This document shows, in pieces, positions 23,666-31,612 of a stretch of DNA of 64,000 nt. How positions within the stretch are numbered: position 1 is the first letter of the stretch; every line of letters begins with the position of its first letter. The stretch lies in assembly GCF_042139015.1 (NCBI RefSeq), contig NZ_JBHIKY010000014.1, positions 1-64,000 on the forward strand, in the 5' to 3' direction. The stretch comes from JBHIKY01 sp042139015. Its GTDB lineage: Bacteria > Bacillota > Bacilli > Bacillales > Marinococcaceae. A program made the position numbers and the translations under genes. The notes beneath the pieces were generated by a model, which ran no database searches, was not told the DNA's origin, and was given only the letters and a program-made list of their open reading frames with translations.

Positions 23666-23666
23666 A

Positions 23667-24443
23667 TTAATTATCCTCCTTTGATGACGCTGAACATAAT
23701 TGAGTAAGCATGCCCTCGATGGAGTGAGGGGCTGCTGTATAGACCTGATGAAACAGACGCGCTTCTTCGGCGGTAACAGGTCCAACAGCAACGACAGGAA
23801 GAGCTTTCCACGTCCGAGGAAGAGCTGGGTCCATAAAAGAGATAAATACCTTTACCGCTGAAGGGCTCATGAATGTAATGATATCGATGCCGCCCTCAGC
23901 AACCAAACTTTTCAGACTATCACGGTTCTCTTCTTCAGGGATAGTTTCATAAAGCGGCCATTCGACGCACTCCAAACCCATAGCCCTCAGCTCAGCTGGG
24001 ATAACATCCCGCGCGAGCCTGCTTTTCGGAAAAAGAACCGTTTCTCCCGGCTTCACTTGTTGGATAAGCTTCTCGGCAAGCGATTCCGCCACATACGTTT
24101 CCGGCAGAAGATCCACATGCCAGCCTCTTTCTGCAAGTGCAGCGTTTGTTTTCGGCCCGATTGCCGCAATTTGAAACGAGCGTTCATTAAATATTACTTT
24201 CTCTGCTTCAAGTGCTTTTTCAAAATAAAAAACAGCATTTGCACTTGTGAAAATAATCCATTCGCACTTTTCCTGCTTGACCAGGGAGGTGTAATGCCTG
24301 CGATTTTCTTCACACGCTGTGGTTTTGATCAGCGGCAGCATTACAGCCGTTCCACCGTTCTGATCAATCAGATCCGCAAGAGCTTCAGATTGCTGAAGCG
24401 GACGGGTAACAAGGATGCGTTTACCCGACAGGCACTTCCTCAT
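23667..24443 (-). CDS. hemD: Uroporphyrinogen-III synthase
   Basis: HemD cyclises and inverts ring D of hydroxymethylbilane to give uroporphyrinogen III. The 258-residue protein has the fast-evolving two-domain HemD fold. Recognisable stretches are ILVTRPLQQSEAL at the start, IIFTSANAVFYFEKAL (about 70) and DIITFMSPSAVKVF (about 175). Its ATG overlaps the hemC stop (ATGA), and hemB starts one base after its stop, so the three are coupled. Confidence 0.92.
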   Translation of the reverse strand: MRKCLSGKRILVTRPLQQSEALADLIDQNGGTAVMLPLIKTTACEENRRHYTSLVKQEKCEWIIFTSANAVFYFEKALEAEKVIFNERSFQIAAIGPKTNAALAERGWHVDLLPETYVAESLAEKLIQQVKPGETVLFPKSRLARDVIPAELRAMGLECVEWPLYETIPEEENRDSLKSLVAEGGIDIITFMSPSAVKVFISFMDPALPRTWKALPVVAVGPVTAEEARLFHQVYTAAPHSIEGMLTQLCSASSKEDN

Positions 24444-25375
24444 TTTTCATTCAGCTCCTGCTTCACCTTGTCTAGAATGTCCTTGGCGCCTCTGCCGAGC
24501 AATGCGTCCGCTGCTTCTCTTCCGATCTTTTCAGGATTGGTGCCGCTGCGCTGTTCCTGCAGGATGACACGTCCGTCCGGTGAACCGACAAGCGCCGTCA
24601 GATGAATCGTCTGCTCCGCATCGAGCGTCGCATAGCCGGCTATAGGAACGGAGCAGCCTCCTTCCACAGCCTGCAAAAAGGCACGCTCGGCACTGACTGT
24701 CTTTTCAACAGCTGCATCATTCAGCTTCGCCAGAAGATCAAGCACTTCCTGATCATCCGCCCTGCACTCTATCCCAAGAGCACCCTGGCCGACAGCAGGA
24801 ACGCACACGTCCGGCTCTAAATACTGCGTAACAATATCTCCGCCCCAGCCCATGCGCTCTAAACCGGCGGAAGCAAGAATAATCGCATCAAAATTCTCTT
24901 CTCTCAGCTTACGGAGCCGTGTTTCAATGTTTCCGCGGATCCACTGCACTTCAATGTCTGGACGAACTGCCAACAGCTGCGCAGACCGGCGCAGACTGCT
25001 CGTGCCGACAATAGCTCCTTCGGGAAGCTCCTCAAACAAAACATGATCATTTGCAATATACGCATCACGAGGGTCGACCCGGTTCGTAATCGCGCCTATG
25101 GTAAAGCCTTCCTGAAGCTCACCCGGCATATCCTTCATGCTGTGTACAGCGATATCAATTTCCTTATCACTCATGGCCTGTTCAATTTCTTTTACGAACA
25201 GGCCTTTTCCGCCAACCTTTGAAAGAGTCACATCCAGGATCTTATCCCCTTTTGTGACAATCTTTTTCGTGTCATAGGAAAATGAGGTGTCGAGCTTTTG
25301 CAGCTGTTCGATCACCCACTCTGTCTGTTTCATTGCTAAATTACTTTTTCTCGTTCCTACCGTAATCGTACGCAT
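24440..25375 (-). CDS. hemC: Porphobilinogen deaminase (hydroxymethylbilane synthase)
   Basis: HemC polymerises four porphobilinogens onto its dipyrromethane cofactor. The 311-residue protein has the cofactor-binding cysteine in VEGGCSVPIAGYATL (about residue 241), the substrate-binding arginine region GTSSLRRSAQLLA and the N-terminal ITVGTRKSNLAMKQTE. ATG 25375 is chosen because GGAGGT lies seven bases upstream; the frame extends five codons further without a site. Confidence 0.96.
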   Translation of the reverse strand: MRTITVGTRKSNLAMKQTEWVIEQLQKLDTSFSYDTKKIVTKGDKILDVTLSKVGGKGLFVKEIEQAMSDKEIDIAVHSMKDMPGELQEGFTIGAITNRVDPRDAYIANDHVLFEELPEGAIVGTSSLRRSAQLLAVRPDIEVQWIRGNIETRLRKLREENFDAIILASAGLERMGWGGDIVTQYLEPDVCVPAVGQGALGIECRADDQEVLDLLAKLNDAAVEKTVSAERAFLQAVEGGCSVPIAGYATLDAEQTIHLTALVGSPDGRVILQEQRSGTNPEKIGREAADALLGRGAKDILDKVKQELNEK

Positions 25376-25402
25376 GCTGTGAACCTCCATCCACCAAGCT
25401 GT

Positions 25403-26233
25403 TTAAACGTTCCAAAAATGAAATTCTGTTAATTCCCCAGATAGAAAATAATTGATAAATACAAGTAAAAAGCCCGCTGTATTAACAAGTGCCATGTTAT
25501 ATCCGCGTTGCTGCTTTACAACCCATAAATACAAATAAACGCTGTACATAATAAGCACTGCGGCTGAACCGATCACTTTCGCATCAAGCCATGGCAGCGT
25601 TCCAAGCTGTATCGATGCCCAGACAAAGCCGAGAATTAATCCAAGCAGCATACACGGTACGCCAATCGTCGTGACAAGAAAGGAAAGTCGTTCTACCTTT
25701 GACAAATTATCAAGACGGAGCAGTTTTTTGCCATACTGTTTTCGCTTCAACAGCTGATGCTGCAGCAGGTACATTGCTGAGAAGGCAAAAGAGGTCGTAA
25801 AGGCCGCATAAGAGAGTAATATAAGCGTGACGTGTATGACAAGCAGCTCAGAAATCAACAGATCATTAAGCTCCACGGGGACATCCCCATCTGGCGTGAC
25901 AAGGCTGAATGCCATAATGATAAATCCAACAACATTCGTAAAAAATACAAAAAAGTCGACTTTAAAAAACCAATTGATGATCAGGGAAAGCGTAACAAGC
26001 AGCCACGCATAAAAAAACAGCCCTTCAAATGGTGTAATAACAGGCAGTCTGTCATACTGAAGCGCCCGTATAACGAAAAATACTGTCTGAAGAACCCAGA
26101 CAATAGAAAGCAACCAGAAGGCGATACGGTTCACCTTCCGGCTGGTCTGCATAAAGTCGAAAAAATATCCAAATACGCTAAGGCTGTATAACACAATGGT
26201 TACAACATAAATGGCATTGGCTGCAGCAACCAT
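25403..26233 (-). CDS. hemX: HemX, CcsA/ResC-like membrane protein controlling HemA level
   Basis: HemX is an integral membrane protein that in B. subtilis negatively affects the concentration of HemA. The 276-residue product has about eight membrane segments and belongs to the CcsA/CcmC-like cytochrome-assembly fold (PFEGLFFYAWLLVTLSLIIN, ELLVIHVTLILLSYAAF). It lies between hemA and hemC, 17 bp after hemA. Its exact biochemical role is not clear from sequence. Confidence 0.9.
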   Translation of the reverse strand: MVAAANAIYVVTIVLYSLSVFGYFFDFMQTSRKVNRIAFWLLSIVWVLQTVFFVIRALQYDRLPVITPFEGLFFYAWLLVTLSLIINWFFKVDFFVFFTNVVGFIIMAFSLVTPDGDVPVELNDLLISELLVIHVTLILLSYAAFTTSFAFSAMYLLQHQLLKRKQYGKKLLRLDNLSKVERLSFLVTTIGVPCMLLGLILGFVWASIQLGTLPWLDAKVIGSAAVLIMYSVYLYLWVVKQQRGYNMALVNTAGFLLVFINYFLSGELTEFHFWNV

Positions 26234-26250
26234 ATGTTAAAACTCCTCTC

Positions 26251-27645
26251 TCAGGAGCGGACCTTTACATCTTTCGCGTAAGCATAAGGCATAATAGACC
26301 GCTGCTTGCGGCGGCTCCATTCTTTCTCTGCCTCCTCGGCTCGCGCTTGTTTTTCCTCCGCTTCCTTTGCCAATTCCACTTCTTCATCTAAAGCAAAGAT
26401 ATCAGTAAACATGGCGAGTGATTCTTCCGCATCCGGCTCTGCTGCAAGCTCTTTTGCGCGTGTAATCGGGTCACGCAGCATCTGGTTTACGATGCTCTTA
26501 GTATGCTTGCTGAGAATCTTCTTATCCCGATCAGAAAGCTCAGGAAGCTTACGTTCAAGGCTTTCCATTGTTTCAGCCTGAATGGCCAGCGCCTTGGTAC
26601 GAAGAGCAGAGATGATTGGCACGACACCTAGTGTGTGTACCCAGTCTTTAAAACTCGCCAGCTCTTCTGCAATCATCCCTTCAATTTTCTCCGCTTCTTT
26701 CTTTCTCTCGGCCATATTCGCTTTAACAATCCCCTGCAGATCATCTATATCATACAGGAAAATATTATCAAGCTTATCGAGCTCTGGGTCGAGGTCTCTT
26801 GGAACCGCGATATCTACCATGAACAGCGGACGTCCTTTTCTCTTTTTCAGAACCCGTTCCATCATTGTCTTTTTCACTACGTATGACTCTGAACCGGTGG
26901 AGGAAATCAGAATATCTGCTTCCGCCAGACTCTGCTGCAGCTGCTCCATGCTTTCCGCTTTTCCGAAAAAGCGTTCCGCCAGTTCTGCAGCTTTTGCATA
27001 CGTGCGGTTCAATACGGTAACTTTCGCCGCTCCGTTGGAATGCAGGTGCTTTGCCGTCAGCTCGCTCATTTCGCCTGCTCCCAGAATCAAAACATGCTTG
27101 TCCTGAAACTCTCCAAAAATTTTCTTGCCGAGCTCCACAGCCGCATAGCTGACAGATACAGCATTGTCATTAATTTCTGTTTCACGGTGGGCTTTCTTCG
27201 CAAAGGTGATAACCTGCTTGAATAGCTCATTAAAGACCGTTCCAGTTGCTTCTGCTTCTTGTGCAATAAAAAAGCTGTCCTTCACCTGGCCGAGGATCTG
27301 TGTTTCTCCCAGAACCATTGAATCAAGCCCGCAGGCCACACGAAACAGATGCTGAATTGCTGCATCATTTTCACGGATGTTTAAGTACGAACCGAATTGC
27401 TCCAGTGGCAGACCGAACCACTCCGCCATAAATTTCTTCATAAAATGGCGTCCGGTATGAAGCTGATCAGCCACAACATAGACCTCTGAGCGGTTGCAAG
27501 TAGAAATAATAGTACACTCAAGAATGCTTTTCATTCCCCGCAGATGATGCAGTGCCTCAGGCAGGTTTTCTTCTTGAAATGCAAGCTTCTCTCTAATTTC
27601 TACAGGGGCTGTCTTATAGTCTAATCCGGCTGTTAAAATATGCAT
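26251..27645 (-). CDS. hemA: Glutamyl-tRNA reductase
   Basis: HemA reduces glutamyl-tRNA to glutamate-1-semialdehyde, the committed step of tetrapyrrole synthesis. The 464-residue enzyme has the catalytic Cys50 in IISTCNRSEVY, the NADPH-binding GAGEMSELTAKHL (about 190) and the C-terminal dimerisation domain (about 320-430). A charged tail of about 35 residues (KEAEEKQARAEEAEKEWSRR) follows. It is the first gene of the hem operon, with a sigma-A promoter and a Per-box match upstream. Confidence 0.96.
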   Translation of the reverse strand: MHILTAGLDYKTAPVEIREKLAFQEENLPEALHHLRGMKSILECTIISTCNRSEVYVVADQLHTGRHFMKKFMAEWFGLPLEQFGSYLNIRENDAAIQHLFRVACGLDSMVLGETQILGQVKDSFFIAQEAEATGTVFNELFKQVITFAKKAHRETEINDNAVSVSYAAVELGKKIFGEFQDKHVLILGAGEMSELTAKHLHSNGAAKVTVLNRTYAKAAELAERFFGKAESMEQLQQSLAEADILISSTGSESYVVKKTMMERVLKKRKGRPLFMVDIAVPRDLDPELDKLDNIFLYDIDDLQGIVKANMAERKKEAEKIEGMIAEELASFKDWVHTLGVVPIISALRTKALAIQAETMESLERKLPELSDRDKKILSKHTKSIVNQMLRDPITRAKELAAEPDAEESLAMFTDIFALDEEVELAKEAEEKQARAEEAEKEWSRRKQRSIMPYAYAKDVKVRS

Positions 27646-27746
27646 ATCCCTGTTTCACCCCCACTAAAACTGCGGGCAGCTTTGTATGAAAAAGAATAAA
27701 ATATTCTGCCGCCCTCTATCAATTCCCGACAATATTCCCGGGTTAA

Positions 27747-27761
27747 TAATAATTATTATAA
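27747..27761 (-). promoter_or_regulatory. PerR box match upstream of hemA
   Basis: TTATAATAATTATTA (minus strand) matches the Per box consensus TTATAATNATTATAA at 14 of 15 positions. In B. subtilis the hem operon is a known PerR target, repressed until peroxide stress. The site lies about 30 bp downstream of the -10 element, where a repressor could block elongation or initiation. Confidence 0.7.
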
Positions 27762-27790
27762 TGTAACCTATTTATGTTATACCATGTTTT

Positions 27791-27818
27791 ATTATAACAT
27801 GCATGTAAAGAGCTTCAA
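27791..27818 (-). promoter_or_regulatory. Sigma-A promoter of the hem operon
   Basis: TTGAAG (27818-27813) and a perfect TATAAT (27796-27791) are 16 bases apart on the minus strand, about 145 bp before the hemA start. Confidence 0.6.
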
Positions 27819-27896
27819 AAATTTATTGTGAACAGCTTCTGACATCTATGATAAAGTAAGGTTTTAAGTAAACTTTTTCAGCAAACGGAGGCTCAC

Positions 27897-28376
27897 ATGA
27901 AAAAACGCAGCATCTTCTATGCCATTCTCTTACTAGGTACCGGAGCATTTATTTTTCTACAGGACCGCGCCCCCGAAGGGCTTGGATTTATCATCGACTG
28001 GCGCATATTATTCATTATTATAGGCGCTGCCTTCCTGGCTGACTCCGGCCGCGGCCGGAAGCAGGAATCTTTTCTGCCGGGAATGTTATTTCTTCTGTTC
28101 GGCCTGCACTTTCTTCTTGCCGAAACCGTGGCGTCCTGGCCCGGCCACGAAGGTATGTATGCCCTTATTCTTGGAATATCGATTCTTTTTCATTTCGTCA
28201 AAACAAAATCGGACGGGGTCATTCCCGGTTTCCTCTTGTTATTTACAGGAGCCGCATTTTTCTTTTCGGATGAACTGCGGGGCTTAATCGGTGACACGTT
28301 TTTAGCCCCTGTCATTCAGTATGCACCATTTATACTTATCATAAGCGGAGTCTACCTGCTTTTTTTCAAAAAGTAG
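27897..28376 (+). CDS. Small membrane protein with LiaI/LiaF-type transmembrane repeats
   Basis: The 159-residue protein has about seven short hydrophobic segments with recurring G-x-x-F-L/L-L-L-F-G patterns (ILLLGTGAFIFLQ, GMLFLLFGLHFLLAE, GFLLLFTGAAFFF). This is typical of the LiaI-LiaF-like/DUF5668 transmembrane region found in envelope-stress proteins. There is no cytoplasmic or extracellular domain. It occupies the place of ysxD between hemA and engB, but runs on the plus strand, divergent from hemA. CGGAGG stands five bases before the ATG. Function unknown. Confidence 0.75.
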   Translation: MKKRSIFYAILLLGTGAFIFLQDRAPEGLGFIIDWRILFIIIGAAFLADSGRGRKQESFLPGMLFLLFGLHFLLAETVASWPGHEGMYALILGISILFHFVKTKSDGVIPGFLLLFTGAAFFFSDELRGLIGDTFLAPVIQYAPFILIISGVYLLFFKK

Positions 28377-28449
28377 TATTTCTCTGCTCGCCGCAGGATG
28401 ACTGCCAGGCATTTAAGAAAAACCGGGCAAAACCCGGCGGCCACTGAAA

Positions 28450-28518
28450 ACGGGAAGCGTCCGCCTGCAAGGATGAAATCAACAAAATGCTTTCTTATAT
28501 TTTTAAAAAAACGCAGCC
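28450..28518. repeat. 3'-end repeat, copy 2 (downstream of engB)
   Basis: This matches 2111-2177 over about 67 bp (AGCGTCCGCCTGCA, GGATGAAATCAACAAA, CTTTCTTATAT, then CGCAGCC). The preceding CCACTGAAAACGGG and CCGGGCAAAACCCGG resemble, in inverted orientation, 1911-1957. As at minD, it ends in the terminator arm of the upstream gene. Confidence 0.6.
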
Positions 28519-28541
28519 TATCTCACCTGAGAAGGCTGCGT
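28505..28541 (-). terminator. Terminator of lonA-engB, overlapping the engB stop
   Basis: ACGCAGCC and GGCTGCGT form an 8-bp stem followed by TTTTTTT on the minus strand. The first arm lies within the last codons of engB, so termination begins inside the coding sequence. Confidence 0.8.
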
Positions 28542-29107
28542 ATCTTTTTCCATGTTTCTTCCTTGCCCTGTCCAGTTTCCGCTGAAAAAGGGATAATCAT
28601 ATCCTCCGGGGCAAGCTTAAGCGTCTCCTTAACCATTTTCACATGCTTTGGCAGTCGGCCTTTCGGGATTTTATCGGCTTTGGTTGCAACAACAATCACA
28701 GGCAGTATAAAGTGCTTCACATATTCGTACATTTGCAGATCATCGCGGCTTGGTTCATGGCGTACATCTACAATTAATACGACTCCGCGAAGCTGATCTC
28801 GTTCGGTTAAATACGTCTCGATCATCCGTCCCCATGCTGCCCGTTCACTTTTAGACACCTTCGCGTATCCATACCCCGGCACATCGACAAGAGCGAGTAC
28901 ATCATTAATATTAAAAAAATTAAGTGTCCGTGTCTTCCCTGGTGTTGCGGAGGTGCGTGCCAGATTTTTACGGGTAAGGATTGTATTTATGAACGACGAT
29001 TTCCCCACATTGGAACGGCCTGCCATAGCGATTTCCGGCAGACCCCCCGCAGGATATTGTTCCGGTTTTACCGCACTCGTAATTATTTCTGCTTTAGTTA
29101 TCTTCAT
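28523..29107 (-). CDS. engB: Ribosome biogenesis GTPase EngB/YsxC
   Basis: EngB (YsxC) is an essential TrmE-Era-type GTPase needed for 50S subunit assembly. All G motifs are present in the 194-residue product: AGRSNVGKSSFINT (G1, about 29), TRTLNFF (G2 region), DVPGYGYAKVSKSE (G3), VVATKADKIPKG (G4) and IIPFSAETGQG (G5). The ATG overlaps the lonA stop by 14 bp with GGGAGA five bases upstream, so the two are translationally linked, as in B. subtilis. Confidence 0.95.
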   Translation of the reverse strand: MKITKAEIITSAVKPEQYPAGGLPEIAMAGRSNVGKSSFINTILTRKNLARTSATPGKTRTLNFFNINDVLALVDVPGYGYAKVSKSERAAWGRMIETYLTERDQLRGVVLIVDVRHEPSRDDLQMYEYVKHFILPVIVVATKADKIPKGRLPKHVKMVKETLKLAPEDMIIPFSAETGQGKEETWKKIRSLLR

Positions 29108-31427
29108 CTTTCTCTCCCAGAGCGTGCTTCAATACTTCATCTAAATGTTTTACGGTAATAAACTTCAGTCCCTTGCGGACGCTTTCTGGAATGTCCTCGA
29201 TATCCTTTTCATTTTCTGCCGGAAGCAGAATTGTCTCGAGGCCGGCGCGGTGAGCGCTCATGGCTTTTTCCTTCAAGCCGCCTATCGGAAGTACCCTGCC
29301 GCGCAGAGTGATTTCCCCTGTCATTCCGACTTCTTTTTTGACCTTGCGCCCGGTCAGAGCTGATATTAAGGCTGTCGCCATAGTGATTCCCGCAGAAGGT
29401 CCGTCCTTTGGTGTCGCCCCTTCTGGCACGTGGATGTGTATGTCTAATTTCTCGTGAAAATCCGGGTCAATTTTAAGCTCATCAGCTTTTGAACGGATGT
29501 AGCTGAAAGCAGCCCGTGCTGATTCCTTCATAACGTCTCCGAGCTTTCCCGTCAGGGTGAGCTCTCCTTTTCCTTTAGCAAGAGAAACCTCGATGGAAAG
29601 CGTATTCCCGCCGCCGGTGGTGTAGGCAAGCCCGGTCGCTGCTCCGACCTGGTCCTCTTCTTCTGCCTTGCCGTAACGGAATCTCGGTTTACCGAGCATA
29701 TTTTCAAGAGTGTTTGGAGTTACAATGACACGATTTTTTTCACCGGCAACAATCATTTTAGCTGCTTTCCGGCATACTGTCGCAATTTCACGCTCAAGAC
29801 TGCGCACACCAGCCTCTCTCGTATAATAACGTATCAGCTTCAGAATGGAATCTTCTTTAAATTGAATTTTTCCTTTAGAAAGTCCATGTTCTTTAATTTG
29901 CTTTGGAAGCAGGTGTTCTTTGGCGATACCCTGCTTTTCAATTTCGGTATAGCCTGCAATTGAAATGATTTCCATTCTATCGAGGAGCGGATCTGGAATC
30001 GTCCCTATGTTGTTTGCCGTTGTAACGAACATGACCTTTGAAAGATCGTACGTTTCTTCAATAAAATGGTCGCCAAATGCATTATTCTGCTCGGGGTCCA
30101 GCACTTCGAGCATTGCAGAGGATGGATCGCCGCGGAAATCACTCGCCATCTTATCGATTTCATCGAGTAAAAACACCGGATTAGCCGACCCCGCTTTTTT
30201 CATGCCTTGAATAATACGGCCGGGCATGGCTCCGACATAAGTGCGGCGGTGCCCGCGGATTTCGGCTTCATCTCTGACTCCGCCAAGAGAAATCCGTACG
30301 AATTTACGTTCAAGAGCGCGGGCGATGGATCGTGCCAGTGATGTTTTCCCGACTCCGGGCGGCCCGGCAAGGCATAAAATGGGTCCCTTCAATGAACGGG
30401 TAAGTTCCTGAACCGCAAGATACTCCAGCACTCTTTCCTTCACTTGATCTAGTCCATAATGATCTTCATCGAGAATTGTCTGAGCATGGTTGATATCGAG
30501 ACGGTCCGTTGTTTCTTCTTTCCAGGGGAGACTAACGAGCCATTCGATATAATTGCGGATCACCGAGCTTTCTGCTGAGGTTGACGGCATTTTTTCATAT
30601 CTGCCAAGCTCTTTCAGTGCTTTCTCTTCAACATTCTCCGGCATGTCGGCTTCCGCTATTTTTGTGCGCAGCTCCTCAACCTCGCCTGTTTTGCCTTCTT
30701 TATCACCGAGCTCTTTTTGGATTGCCTTCATCTGTTCACGGAGATAGTATTCTTTCTGTGTTTTCTCCATCGATTTTTTTACGCGCTGGCCGATTTTCTG
30801 TTCAAGTCCAAGCACTTCTTTTTCATTGTTTAAAATATCTAGAATGTGAAGGAGCCGTTCTCTCACATTTACGATTTCAAGCAGGTTCTGCTTTTCGGCC
30901 ACCTTCAGCGGAAGATGGGAAGCAATAACGTCTGCAAGTCTACCCGGCTCTGCGATGTCCTGCACTGATTGCAGCGTTTCGTTCGAAACCTTTTTGGAAA
31001 TTTTTACATACTGCTCAAACTGCCCGAGTACATTCCTCATAATTGCGAGTTCTTCCGAATAGTGCTCTTTTTCGTCCTCAAAAAGAAGCTTCATTTCTAC
31101 TTTAAAATATTCATCCTCTTCGAGGTAAGTTATAATTTCTGCTCGTTCCAGTCCTTCCACCAGCACACGGATTGTGCCGTTGGGAAGCTTCAGCATCTGT
31201 TTCACCTTGGCGAGCGTGCCAATCTGGTAAAGATCTTTTTTATCCGGCTCATCCACGGATAAATCGATCTGACTTGTTAATAAAATCTCGCTGTTATCCA
31301 TCATTGACTTTTCGAGGGCCTGCACAGACTTTTCCCGGCCTACATCAAGATGCAGAACCATAGTTGGGAAAACAAGAAGACCGCGCAGCGGAAGCAGCGG
31401 AATGTTTCGTTTTGTATTTTCACTCAT
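29094..31427 (-). CDS. lonA: ATP-dependent protease LonA
   Basis: LonA degrades misfolded and regulatory proteins as a soluble hexamer. The 777-residue protein has the N-terminal substrate domain (about 1-200), the AAA+ module with GPPGVGKTSLARSIA (about 353) and VFLLDEIDKM, and the protease domain with the catalytic Ser in PKDGPSAGITMATA (about 678) and Lys in GGLKEKAMSAHRAG (about 721). I chose ATG 31427 (MSENTKRNIPLLPL) because GGAGTG lies seven bases upstream. engB overlaps its end. Confidence 0.96.
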   Translation of the reverse strand: MSENTKRNIPLLPLRGLLVFPTMVLHLDVGREKSVQALEKSMMDNSEILLTSQIDLSVDEPDKKDLYQIGTLAKVKQMLKLPNGTIRVLVEGLERAEIITYLEEDEYFKVEMKLLFEDEKEHYSEELAIMRNVLGQFEQYVKISKKVSNETLQSVQDIAEPGRLADVIASHLPLKVAEKQNLLEIVNVRERLLHILDILNNEKEVLGLEQKIGQRVKKSMEKTQKEYYLREQMKAIQKELGDKEGKTGEVEELRTKIAEADMPENVEEKALKELGRYEKMPSTSAESSVIRNYIEWLVSLPWKEETTDRLDINHAQTILDEDHYGLDQVKERVLEYLAVQELTRSLKGPILCLAGPPGVGKTSLARSIARALERKFVRISLGGVRDEAEIRGHRRTYVGAMPGRIIQGMKKAGSANPVFLLDEIDKMASDFRGDPSSAMLEVLDPEQNNAFGDHFIEETYDLSKVMFVTTANNIGTIPDPLLDRMEIISIAGYTEIEKQGIAKEHLLPKQIKEHGLSKGKIQFKEDSILKLIRYYTREAGVRSLEREIATVCRKAAKMIVAGEKNRVIVTPNTLENMLGKPRFRYGKAEEEDQVGAATGLAYTTGGGNTLSIEVSLAKGKGELTLTGKLGDVMKESARAAFSYIRSKADELKIDPDFHEKLDIHIHVPEGATPKDGPSAGITMATALISALTGRKVKKEVGMTGEITLRGRVLPIGGLKEKAMSAHRAGLETILLPAENEKDIEDIPESVRKGLKFITVKHLDEVLKHALGEKDEDN

Positions 31428-31484
31428 TGTCTTACACTCCATTCTCTCTAACCGTCTCTTACTTATATGTATGTTACGTTATGT

Positions 31485-31523
31485 AAAAAGCCCGCTCAGC
31501 ATTCAAAAAATTGGCAGCGGGCT
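31485..31523 (-). terminator. Terminator of lonB
   Basis: AGCCCGCT and AGCGGGCT form an 8-bp stem around about 19 bases, followed on the minus strand by TTTTTAC. It separates lonB from lonA. Confidence 0.8.
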
Positions 31524-31612
31524 CGCCTTTTTGTTTCTTGTTAAGGCCGTGTGTTCATTCTATCCTATTGAGATTGCGTTTGTCTAATAGCGGGATTGTC
31601 GTGGTTATTACC

